Assembly (NCBI GenBank): GCA_965203375.1
Contig: OZ241886.1
Span: 2,604,001 to 2,668,000, forward strand
Length of the DNA stretch: 64,000 bases
Direction of reading: 5' to 3'
DNA from: CATQHS01 sp965203375
GTDB lineage: Bacteria > Actinomycetota > Acidimicrobiia > Acidimicrobiales > Aldehydirespiratoraceae
The notes beneath the pieces are model-generated. The model did no database searches. It was not told where the DNA came from and worked only from the letters and a program-made list of their open reading frames with translations. A program made the translations under genes and the position numbers. Shown here one piece after another: positions 41,225 to 48,355 of the stretch. Within the stretch, counting starts at the first letter, position 1, and the number at the start of each line of letters is the position of its first letter.

Positions 41225-42592
41225 ATGACAAAGATAACCGAAATAAGACTTAAAGATTATCGGTGCTTCCACAACGAGCAAACCGCTATCTTGAAGCCAT
41301 TGACGCTGCTAGTGGGAGAGAATAGTACAGGAAAAACCTCACTCATGGCGATGGTCAGAGCACTATACGATGCATCATTTTATCATATAATACCTGACTT
41401 TAAGGAGTCACCATACGATCTGGGAAGCTTTGACGATATTGCCCACAAGAGAGGTTCAAAGGGTGGTAAGGCTAACGAATTCAGTGCCGGCTTTGATGCC
41501 ATAATTGATGATAAAGATGAGGAAGAAGAAGTCACATCAAATCTATATAAATTTGATGTGACTTTTGCAAAACAAGGTGCAACTCCAGTCCCTAAAATTC
41601 AGAATCATAACTACAAAAATGTATCGGTTGAAGAACGGTTTAGTGCTGGCAGAGTCGAAAAAATCATCGGAAGAACTTCTAACGGTGCTTGGGAAATGCA
41701 AGTACCTTACAGAATCGTTCGTAGTGTAGGTACAAGGCAACAGTTCCCACCGCTCTTACTCTACTTGGAGACACCTAGTTTGGAAGGCAAACCAGAGTAC
41801 TCTGACTACAAGCCCCTACCTGGAAATCCGGATATGAAGGAAGAAGACTATATCCAAATTCAGCGACTAGGTTTAGCTATATTTTATCATCAATCTAGAC
41901 CCCCTAACGCAAGCGCTCCCGTTCGTTCGAAGCCACAACGAACTTATAACCCATCACCTTATGAACCTGATTCTGAAGGTAACTATGTACCCATGTACTT
42001 TGCAGATCTGCATACGCAAGATAAAGACGGGTGGAAAGAATTGAAGTCCGCCTTAGAGGGATTTGGCAAATCTGCTGGTCTCTTTGACCAGATTCTTATA
42101 AAGCAATTCGGTAACGAAGAAAGTGAACCTTTCCAAGTACGGGTAAGAAAGTTTGATCGTAAGACAAGAGGGCCATTTCACAATATAATTGATGTAGGTT
42201 ATGGGGTAAGTCAGATTTTACCCATAATAACAGAATTGTGGAGCAAAAACCGCGACGGCTCGTCTCTCTTTTTATTGCAACAACCAGAGGTACATCTCCA
42301 CCCTAAGGCTCAAGCTGCCCTTGGGACTCTTTTCACTTCCCTTGCTAGTTCGGGCAATCAATTAATTGTCGAGACTCATAGCGACCATTTGGTTGACAGA
42401 GTACGAATGGAAGTGAGAGACGGAACTACACTACTTCCTGAAGACGTATCAATTCTATTTTTTGAGCGAGTAGGATTAGATGTTGTCATACGCTCACTTG
42501 GGTTTGATAAACAAGGTAACGTGATTGGAGCACCACCCAGTTATAGGAAATTTTTCCTTGAAGAAATGAAACGCTCTGTGGGCCTAATTTGA
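41225..42592 (+). CDS. AAA-family (DUF3696/OLD-like) ATPase of an ATPase-PIN cassette
   Basis: 455 residues. MTKITEIRLKDYRCFHN and LLVGENSTGKTSLM give the RecF/OLD-type N-terminus with Walker A near residue 33. GYGVSQILPIITELW (signature-like) and LLQQPEVHLHPKAQAALG (Walker B with D-to-E type change: QQPEVHLHP) are near 345-370. NQLIVETHSDHLVDRVR near 385 is typical of the AAA15/DUF3696 group. The central part of ~200 residues contains charged insertions. The gene is strongly AT-rich in a GC-rich neighbourhood, so it was probably acquired. It overlaps the next gene by one base (TGATG). ATPases of this class power several anti-phage systems; here the partner is a PIN-like protein. Confidence 0.85.
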   Translation: MTKITEIRLKDYRCFHNEQTAILKPLTLLVGENSTGKTSLMAMVRALYDASFYHIIPDFKESPYDLGSFDDIAHKRGSKGGKANEFSAGFDAIIDDKDEEEEVTSNLYKFDVTFAKQGATPVPKIQNHNYKNVSVEERFSAGRVEKIIGRTSNGAWEMQVPYRIVRSVGTRQQFPPLLLYLETPSLEGKPEYSDYKPLPGNPDMKEEDYIQIQRLGLAIFYHQSRPPNASAPVRSKPQRTYNPSPYEPDSEGNYVPMYFADLHTQDKDGWKELKSALEGFGKSAGLFDQILIKQFGNEESEPFQVRVRKFDRKTRGPFHNIIDVGYGVSQILPIITELWSKNRDGSSLFLLQQPEVHLHPKAQAALGTLFTSLASSGNQLIVETHSDHLVDRVRMEVRDGTTLLPEDVSILFFERVGLDVVIRSLGFDKQGNVIGAPPSYRKFFLEEMKRSVGLI

Positions 42593-43059
42593 TGTGTGCG
42601 ATTCTCGATGCTAATGTAGCTCATGAAGTGTTTGGCAACCCCAACGATGCCGGTAAAGCATTCTTAGACTGGATAACAGAAGGAAGCCATCGTTTAGTTA
42701 TAGGAGGAAAGAATCGTGAAGAATTGGGCGAACGACAAGGCTTCATTGGGGAATTGATTCGGCGGGGAAACATTAGAAGATTTGAAGATACTGAGGTTGA
42801 TGCTATAACTCAACAGCTCCGTGAAGACAGATCATGCAGATCGGATGACGAGCACATCATAGCACTAGCAAAGATCAGTGGTGCTAGATTACTCTATTCC
42901 AATGACCAGTTATTGCAACGTGACTTTAATGAGAAAGAGCTGATCGACAAACCGCGTGGCAAGGTATACTCTACACACAAGACCGATGAATATGATAACT
43001 CTAAGTTTGATGAAGCTAAGAGACGACTTCTGAACAGAAATCTGTGCCAACAAATATAA
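42592..43059 (+). CDS. PIN-like nuclease, putative effector of the ATPase-PIN cassette
   Basis: 155 residues from the ATG at 42592, overlapping the ATPase TGA by one base. ILDANV at the N-terminus carries the first PIN Asp, GGKNREELGE a central acidic position, SDDEHIIALAKISGARLLYSNDQLLQRDF the second acidic cluster. The rest (RGKVYSTHKTDEY) is a family-specific tail. PIN domains are metal-dependent ribonucleases. Pairing with an OLD-like ATPase rather than an antitoxin suggests a sensor-effector unit that acts when the ATPase is triggered. The composition is AT-rich like the ATPase. No third gene is linked: MOSC follows on the other strand. Confidence 0.78.
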   Translation: MCAILDANVAHEVFGNPNDAGKAFLDWITEGSHRLVIGGKNREELGERQGFIGELIRRGNIRRFEDTEVDAITQQLREDRSCRSDDEHIIALAKISGARLLYSNDQLLQRDFNEKELIDKPRGKVYSTHKTDEYDNSKFDEAKRRLLNRNLCQQI

Positions 43060-43095
43060 TGCTCAACAACTTAGCCAGCTTCAAAAGTTTATCGG

Positions 43096-43548
43096 TCAGG
43101 GATTCGAGAGGCTTGGGTTTAGGTCTACGTGGTCGCCGACGGTTATCTCTCCGTCGGTGAGGACCCGGCATATCACTCCGGCCCGGCGGCGCATGGCGGC
43201 CCGGCTGCCGTCGCCGAAGATCTCGTCCATGCGCCGACAGGGGGGCGCGTCGCGCACCACCTCCAGCTCCACCGGGCCGATCCGCCAGCGGTGGCCGGGG
43301 TCTCGGGGCACCGACTCCGCGGTGACGGTGATGTTGCGCCGGGTCAGGCCCGGGTCGATCTCCCGGCCGGCGTCGGCGGACGCGGCGGCCAGCTCCCCGG
43401 CGGCCTGGACGGTGACCTGGAGCTTGGAGGAGCCGTGGTAGCGGTCCCCCACCAGGCCCATGCCAGCCTCGGCCGCCACCCGCTCCACCGGGGTCATGGG
43501 CGAGCCGGGGGTGGCGGCGATGTGGATGGTCTGCACTCGGTCGGTCAC
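43096..43548 (-). CDS. MOSC-domain protein
   Basis: 150 residues from GTG 43548 with a clear AAGGAG site 5 bp upstream; the frame extension to 43590 is not needed. The MOSC beta-barrel pattern is visible: GLVGDRYHG near residue 32, LTRRNITV near 68, and RRMDEIFGDGSRAAMRRRAGVICRVLTDGEITVGD towards the end. The conserved Cys expected in the C-terminal part is present (DAPPCRRMDE). MOSC proteins carry or transfer sulfur or bind molybdenum cofactor. A role with the molybdoenzymes at 19.6 and 33.0 kb is possible but not shown, because they are far away. Confidence 0.87.
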   Translation of the reverse strand: MTDRVQTIHIAATPGSPMTPVERVAAEAGMGLVGDRYHGSSKLQVTVQAAGELAAASADAGREIDPGLTRRNITVTAESVPRDPGHRWRIGPVELEVVRDAPPCRRMDEIFGDGSRAAMRRRAGVICRVLTDGEITVGDHVDLNPSLSNP

Positions 43549-43642
43549 CGCGGCTCCTTGTGGTCGAATGCGTTCATGTAAAGGCTGCAACCGGGATCGG
43601 CCCGCGACGGCTCAGGGTTTCTCGGGGCTGGGTTCAAGGCGT

Positions 43643-44908
43643 TCATGCGGGCTGCAGGGTGTTGAGGTGCTCGACGTTGTCGAGGAGGATCTTGCGCCGG
43701 TCGGCGTCGGAGAAGCCCTCCAGGTCGGCCAGGTAGTCGAGCGGGGCGCACAGGCCCTCGATGTGGGGCCAGTCCGAGCCGAACACCACCCGGTCGGCGC
43801 CCATCAGCTCCACCACCTCGGCCACGTCGTCCTCCCAGAACGGGTTGATCCAGACGTGCTCGCGGAAGGTGTCGACGGGATGGTCGTCGAACCACCAGTA
43901 GTGCTTGCGGGCCATCTGGTCGAGCTTGCGGAAGGTGGGGGCCAAGAAGTCGGACCCGTTCTCCACCGAGGCCACCCGCAGGTTGGGGAACCGGTCGTAG
44001 ATCTTCTCGAAAACCGACTGTATGAGCCAGTCCTGGGCGGCCCGCTCGATGGCGAAGGCCCTCAGGCTGGGCCGGCCGCCGTCGCCCATGTGTGACGAGA
44101 ACCCGTCGGGGGCGTATCCCTGCGATGAGTACCCCGAGTCGGAGGCGTGGATCACCACGGTGACCCCCGCGGCGTGGATGCGCCCCCAGACCGGGTCGAA
44201 GGCCGGGTCGAACGGCGACAGGACCCCGGTCCGGGTGGTGACCGCGGCGGGCCGCATCACCAGCACCCTGGCCCCCAGCCCGAGCACCCGGTCGATCTCG
44301 GCCGCGGCCGCGTCTACATCTCCCAGGGCGATGTATGGAGCGGCGAAGATCCGGCCCGCCCGGTCGTAGCCCCAGTCGTCGTGGAGCCACCGGTTGAAAC
44401 CGCCCATCAGCGCAACCACCGCGTCCAAGTCGTGCTTGAGCAGCTCCTCATAGAGCACGCCCAGGGTGGGGAACAGCCAGACGGCCCGCAGACCCTGGGC
44501 GTCCATGGCCTCGATCCGGGCCTCGGGGCTCATGTAGCAGTCGGGCAGGGGCTCCCGGTCGGCCAGCATCTCCAGGGGGTTGCGGCCCTCGGGGTTGCCC
44601 CGGAAGTAGTCCCTCAGCGCCCCCGGCTTGGCGATCGGGTTCCAGGTGGGGTTGGTGACGGCCCGGGCCAGCCTGCCGCCCACTAGGTGGTGCTTGCGCC
44701 CGCCGATGTCGACCCACTGGACCACCCGGGGCTGCATGGCCGGATCGACGTGGCGGGTGAAGGCGTCGAGGGCCTCGTAGTAGTGGTTGTCGGCGTCGAA
44801 CGGGCGGTAGCCGAGCCGCTCAGACTCGGCCGCGCCGGCCGCGGGACGGTCGGGCCCTCCTCCGGCGCCGTCACCGGCCGGGCCGGCCGTCGGCGAATCG
44901 GTGGTCAC
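43643..44908 (-). CDS. Amidohydrolase-2 family metal-dependent hydrolase
   Basis: 421 residues from GTG 44908 (VTTDSPTAGPAGDGAGGG, a disordered head), with homology from YRPFDADNHYYEALDAFTRHV. The D-x-D-N-H start, NPEGRNPLEMLADRE, TVVIHASDSG, VASVENGSDFLAPTFRKLDQM and VFGSDWPHIEG near 380 are all typical of the actinobacterial amidohydrolase-2 (PF04909) proteins of ~400 residues. Such proteins act as decarboxylases or hydrolases on aromatic or CoA-related substrates; the specific reaction is unknown. No obvious operon partner: it faces a small hypothetical gene across 39 bp. Confidence 0.85.
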   Translation of the reverse strand: MTTDSPTAGPAGDGAGGGPDRPAAGAAESERLGYRPFDADNHYYEALDAFTRHVDPAMQPRVVQWVDIGGRKHHLVGGRLARAVTNPTWNPIAKPGALRDYFRGNPEGRNPLEMLADREPLPDCYMSPEARIEAMDAQGLRAVWLFPTLGVLYEELLKHDLDAVVALMGGFNRWLHDDWGYDRAGRIFAAPYIALGDVDAAAAEIDRVLGLGARVLVMRPAAVTTRTGVLSPFDPAFDPVWGRIHAAGVTVVIHASDSGYSSQGYAPDGFSSHMGDGGRPSLRAFAIERAAQDWLIQSVFEKIYDRFPNLRVASVENGSDFLAPTFRKLDQMARKHYWWFDDHPVDTFREHVWINPFWEDDVAEVVELMGADRVVFGSDWPHIEGLCAPLDYLADLEGFSDADRRKILLDNVEHLNTLQPA

Positions 44909-44947
44909 GGGTTCACCGTAGCGCCGCGGGGCCGCTACTTTGTGGGC

Positions 44948-45373
44948 ATGGCGTCGGAGGCGACCACGGCCGAGATGCAGGCCCGGACCCTGGTGCGGGG
45001 CGAGAAGGTGAGGCTGGTGGCCGACCGGCCCGGCCTGGACGCCGGGGCCGGGGGGAAGGTGGCCATGGCCAACGGCTTCGCCTGGCGCCGTTACTGGGTC
45101 CGCTTCGACGACGGCCGGGTGGTGGGCCACATCGACCACGGCGACCTGGTGCGGGCCCGCGACTACGACGGCTTCCTGGCCGCCCGCAACCGGGAGGCCG
45201 AGCAGGCCGAGGCCGCCGCCGCTCTAGCCGAGGCGTCGGCCGCGGCCGGCGCCGAAGTCGAGGCGGGCCCGGCCGCGGCCGGCGACACCGGCGAGACGGT
45301 GGTCAACGGCGTGACCGTCCCCGCCTACCTGCTCCAGCGCTCGGCCGACGCCCGGACCCGGCTCGGCGCCTGA
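44948..45373 (+). CDS. Conserved hypothetical protein, Ala/Glu-rich tail
   Basis: 141 residues from ATG 44948 (MASEATTAEMQARTL). A compact N-terminal part of ~75 residues (VRGEKVRLVADRPGLDAG, WRRYWVRFDDGRVVGHIDHGDLVRARDY) looks like a small SH3-like beta-barrel. It is followed by an Ala/Glu-rich helix and a short conserved ending (VNGVTVPAYLLQRSADARTRLGA). I do not recognise a named function. The start is 39 bp from the divergent amidohydrolase start, so the two may share a promoter region. Confidence 0.68.
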   Translation: MASEATTAEMQARTLVRGEKVRLVADRPGLDAGAGGKVAMANGFAWRRYWVRFDDGRVVGHIDHGDLVRARDYDGFLAARNREAEQAEAAAALAEASAAAGAEVEAGPAAAGDTGETVVNGVTVPAYLLQRSADARTRLGA

Positions 45374-45452
45374 TCCCGCGCTCCTTTGACCCGCCGCGTC
45401 GGGGCCAACCCCTCCGCCGGATGCCTCAGCCGCCTCGCCGCTATTTCGCCGG

Positions 45453-46145
45453 TCAGCCGGGGGCGGTGGGCCTTGCCGAGGTCTGAGCGGGGCGGCCAGG
45501 GCCGGCGGGGCTCATGGCCCGCAACTGGACCTCATAGCTGATTCCGTTGGTCAAATCCGGCATCGTGTGGCTGGTCGTGGAGGCGCCGCTCCCATAAATG
45601 CGGCGCCAGCAGTGCCAGCCGAACGTTTCGCTGAACCACTCTCGGAACTGGTACTCGGTGATGGAATCGTCGCCGGGATCGTCCCAGCTCAAAGCGATTG
45701 ACTGATCCCCGCCCGCCGCCGCGAGACCGGACGGCGCCTCGGGGGGCGATGACGACGACGCGGGCAGGGCGGCGGAGGCTTCGCTTGCGGTGCTGGCGCC
45801 GGCGCCGTTCAAGGCCCGCAACTGGATCTGGTAAGTGGCGCCGTTCGGCAGCCCCTTCAAGGTGCGGCTGGAGATCGTGGCCGAACCGCTCGAGAAGGTG
45901 GTCCAGCACCACCAGTCGTCGTCGAACGAAGCCCGCTCCCGGAACTGATACTCGGTGATGGAGCCGTCATCGGTTTCGCCCCAGCTCAAGACGATCTCAC
46001 CGTCACCGGCCGCGGCCGTCAGCCCGGACGGCGCGTCGGGAACCGTCGAAGGCGACGAGGAGCACGCGCCACCCCACAGCGCCGCCGCCAGCAAGACCAG
46101 CAGGGTGCGGAAACAGCGGAAACAGCGGTTGGGCATGGCACCCAT
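45453..46145 (-). CDS. Lipoprotein with two fibronectin type III domains
   Basis: 230 residues (ATG 46145 or 46136). A basic N-terminus (RCFRCFRTLLVLLAAALWGGAC) forms a signal peptide ending in a lipobox (GGAC), so it should be a membrane-anchored lipoprotein. Two Fn3 domains follow: residues ~35-130 and ~135-228, each with P-D/E-APSGL, (I)-x-LSW and TSYE-type ends (ITEYQFRE is repeated in both). They are similar enough to suggest a recent internal duplication. No catalytic motif is present; a binding or adhesion role is likely. The + strand around it holds no convincing gene. Confidence 0.83.
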   Translation of the reverse strand: MGAMPNRCFRCFRTLLVLLAAALWGGACSSSPSTVPDAPSGLTAAAGDGEIVLSWGETDDGSITEYQFRERASFDDDWWCWTTFSSGSATISSRTLKGLPNGATYQIQLRALNGAGASTASEASAALPASSSSPPEAPSGLAAAGGDQSIALSWDDPGDDSITEYQFREWFSETFGWHCWRRIYGSGASTTSHTMPDLTNGISYEVQLRAMSPAGPGRPAQTSARPTAPG

Positions 46146-46154
46146 GATATTAAT

Positions 46155-47312
46155 TCAGCCCCCGGCCCACTCTGAAAGACGGCTCACCGCCTCGGTCATG
46201 TCGGCGGTGGACCCGGCGAAGGAGAAGCGCACGAACTCGTGGCCCCGGCCGGGGTCGAAGTCGATGCCGGGGGTGGCGGCGATCCCCAGCTCGTCCAGCC
46301 ACACCCGGCACAGCTCCTGGCTGTCGTCGGCCAGGCCGGATACGTCGGCGTACACGTAGAAGGCCCCGTCGGCGGGGGCCAGCCGGTCCAGGCCCGCGGC
46401 GGGCAGCCCGTCCAGCAGCACCCGGCGGTTGGCCGCGTAGCGCTCCACGTTGGCCCGCAGTTCGTCGTGGCAGTCGAAGGCGGCCAGCGCGGCCAACTGG
46501 GACGCGGTGGGGGCCGAGATGAAGAAGTTCTGGGCCAGCCGGGTGACCGGCGCCACCAGATTCTCGGGCACCACCGCCCAGCCCAGCCGCCAGCCGGTCA
46601 TCGAGAAGTACTTGGAGAAGCTGTTCACCACCACCGCATCGGGGTCGCAGGCCAGGGCGGTGGCCGCGGGCGGGCCGTAGGTGATCCCGTGGTAGATCTC
46701 GTCGGAGACGAGCCGGACGCCGCGCTCGCCGCACCAGCTCGCCAGCGAGCCCAGGGCCTCGGCGTCGAGCATGGTGCCCGAGGGGTTGGACGGCGACGCC
46801 ACCACCACCCCGTCGATGGGGCCCAGCGACTCGAGGCCGGCGGGGTCGGGCTGGAAGCGGGTCTCGGGGCCGGTGGCCAAATCGACCACCTCCGCCCCCA
46901 GGGCCCCGAGGGCGTTGCGGTAGCAGGGGTAGCCCGGCGAGGGCGCCGCCACCCGGTCGCCGGGGTCGAAGCAGGCCATGAAGGCCAGCACGAAGGCGCC
47001 GGAGGCCCCCAGCGTCACCACCACCCGGTCGGGGTCTACCTCGACGCCGTACCAGTCCCGGTAGTGGTGGGCGATGCGGCGGCGGAGCGGCTCGGTCCCG
47101 GCCGCGGTGGTGTAGCCCAGCACGTCGGAGTCCAGGGCGGCGTGGGCCGCCTCGATCACCTTGGCCGGGGCGGGGGTGGACGGCTGGCCCACCTCCAGGT
47201 GCAGCACCTCGCCGCCGGCCGCTTCCCGCCGCTCGGCCGCCCGCATGACCTCCATCACGTAGAACGGGCTGATCGCCCCCCGGCGGGCCGGCTCGAGTGC
47301 CATAGCCGCCAT
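46155..47312 (-). CDS. PLP-dependent class I/II aminotransferase
   Basis: 385 residues from ATG 47312 (MAAMALEPARRGAISPFYVMEVM); 47303 and 47333 are alternatives. Marks: LEVGQPSTPAP near 45, YTTAAGTEPLRRRIAHHY near 75, LGASGAFVLAFMACFDPGDRV near 100, ASPSNPSGTMLD near 165, DEIYHGITYG near 205, the PLP lysine in NSFSKYFSMTGWRLGW near 233, and HEFVRFSFAGS near the end. It is distinct from the 3.4-4.6 kb aminotransferase and belongs to a branch often annotated only as aminotransferase class I/II. The substrate is unknown. The divergent region upstream carries repeat B3. Confidence 0.86.
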   Translation of the reverse strand: MAAMALEPARRGAISPFYVMEVMRAAERREAAGGEVLHLEVGQPSTPAPAKVIEAAHAALDSDVLGYTTAAGTEPLRRRIAHHYRDWYGVEVDPDRVVVTLGASGAFVLAFMACFDPGDRVAAPSPGYPCYRNALGALGAEVVDLATGPETRFQPDPAGLESLGPIDGVVVASPSNPSGTMLDAEALGSLASWCGERGVRLVSDEIYHGITYGPPAATALACDPDAVVVNSFSKYFSMTGWRLGWAVVPENLVAPVTRLAQNFFISAPTASQLAALAAFDCHDELRANVERYAANRRVLLDGLPAAGLDRLAPADGAFYVYADVSGLADDSQELCRVWLDELGIAATPGIDFDPGRGHEFVRFSFAGSTADMTEAVSRLSEWAGG

Positions 47313-47350
47313 GATGCCACGGACCAACCGCATCCAACGGCGCGCTCCCC

Positions 47351-47404
47351 GGGTTTTCTGAGCAAAAAGGGCAGCTATAGCGCAAATAGATGCTCAGAAA
47401 ACCC
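47351..47404. repeat. Family B palindromic repeat, copy B3
   Basis: Arms GGGTTTTCTGAGCA / TGCTCAGAAAACCC, core GCTATAGCGC. Identical over 54 bp to B4, 950 bp away. This copy lies between divergent genes (aminotransferase and VOC protein), where a transcription terminator is not expected, so the family is not just a terminator. Confidence 0.9.
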
Positions 47405-47499
47405 GGGAGGCCGGCGTTCAGAGCCGCGGCGGCCTGCGGCCCGGCGGCCGCGGCCAGCGGCCCGAGCCTCGCCCGAACCGGCGGCGTTAGGGTGCGGAG

Positions 47500-48312
47500 G
47501 TGCCCGAGGCGCTGTTCGACCGCACCGCCGGAGACGTGGGCAACATCCTGGAGCTGGAGCACGTGAACGTGACCGTGCCCGACCAGCGGGCGGCGGAGCG
47601 GTTCTACGTCGAAGGGCTGGGCCTGACTCGCGACCCCCATATGGACTTCGGCGGGGCCAACATCTGGATCAACGCCGGATCGCAGCAATTCCATCTGCCC
47701 ACCGCCTCGGCCCCGCAGCGGCTGCGGGGCACGGTCGGCCTGGTGGCGCCCAGCCTGGACCGGGTCCGCCGGGGCCTCGACGGAATCGGGGCCGGCTGCG
47801 AGCCGGGACCGGACGGGACGCTGCTGGTCCGCTGCCCCTGGGGCAACCGGATAAGGGTGTATCAGGCCGGCGAGGCGTTCGGGGCCATGGCCCTGGGCAT
47901 CCCGTACGTCGAATTGGACGCAGCCGCCGGGACTGCGGCCGGCATCGCCCGCTTCTATGAGTCGGTGCTGGAGGCGCCCGCCTCGGTGCGGCAGAACACC
48001 GACGGCGCCGTCGCCCGGGTGGGGATAGGCCCCCACCAGGCGCTGGTGTTCCGCGAGGGTGCCGACCCCCCGCCCTACGACGGTCACCATGTGGCTGTCT
48101 ATGTGGCCCAGTTCTCGCGGCCCCACGCCCGGCTGGCCGCCGCCGGCCTCATCACCGCCGAGACCAGCGAGCACGAGTACCGGTTCTGCGCGGTCGTCGA
48201 CCCCGACACGGGCGAGGTACTGACCGAGATCGAACACGAGGTGCGCAGCCTGCGCCACCCCCTCCGGGTTTCCACCCCATCCGGGGTTTCCACCCCCCTC
48301 CGGGTTTTCTGA
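47500..48312 (+). CDS. VOC-family (glyoxalase/dioxygenase fold) protein
   Basis: 270 residues from GTG 47500, with two VOC modules. LEHVNVTVPDQRAAERFYVEGLGL (near residue 20) and NIWINAGSQQFHLP are in the first. IPYVELDAAAGTAAGIARFYESVL and HHVAVYVAQF are in the second. The metal-ligand His and Glu positions are only partly clear, so activity is open. The last residues (HPLRVSTPSGVSTPLRVF) are tandem duplications of CTCCGGGTTTCCACCCC-like DNA, and the stop codon itself is the TGA inside the left arm of repeat B4. The native C-terminus was therefore probably lost or rewritten by the repeat. Confidence 0.8.
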   Translation: MPEALFDRTAGDVGNILELEHVNVTVPDQRAAERFYVEGLGLTRDPHMDFGGANIWINAGSQQFHLPTASAPQRLRGTVGLVAPSLDRVRRGLDGIGAGCEPGPDGTLLVRCPWGNRIRVYQAGEAFGAMALGIPYVELDAAAGTAAGIARFYESVLEAPASVRQNTDGAVARVGIGPHQALVFREGADPPPYDGHHVAVYVAQFSRPHARLAAAGLITAETSEHEYRFCAVVDPDTGEVLTEIEHEVRSLRHPLRVSTPSGVSTPLRVF

Positions 48313-48355
48313 GCAAAAAGGGCAGCTATAGCGCAAATAGATGCTCAGAAAACCC
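48302..48355. repeat. Family B palindromic repeat, copy B4
   Basis: Identical to B3. It lies between convergent genes. On each strand an arm reads CGG GTT TTC TGA in the frame of the arriving gene, so the VOC protein and the histidine kinase both end in Arg-Val-Phe-stop encoded by the repeat. As a hairpin between convergent genes it may also serve as a bidirectional terminator. Confidence 0.92.

Noticed and set aside
41225..43059. Assignment of the ATPase-PIN pair to PARIS or Gabija
   Set aside because: The second gene is PIN-like, with no TOPRIM (PARIS) or UvrD-like helicase (Gabija) features.
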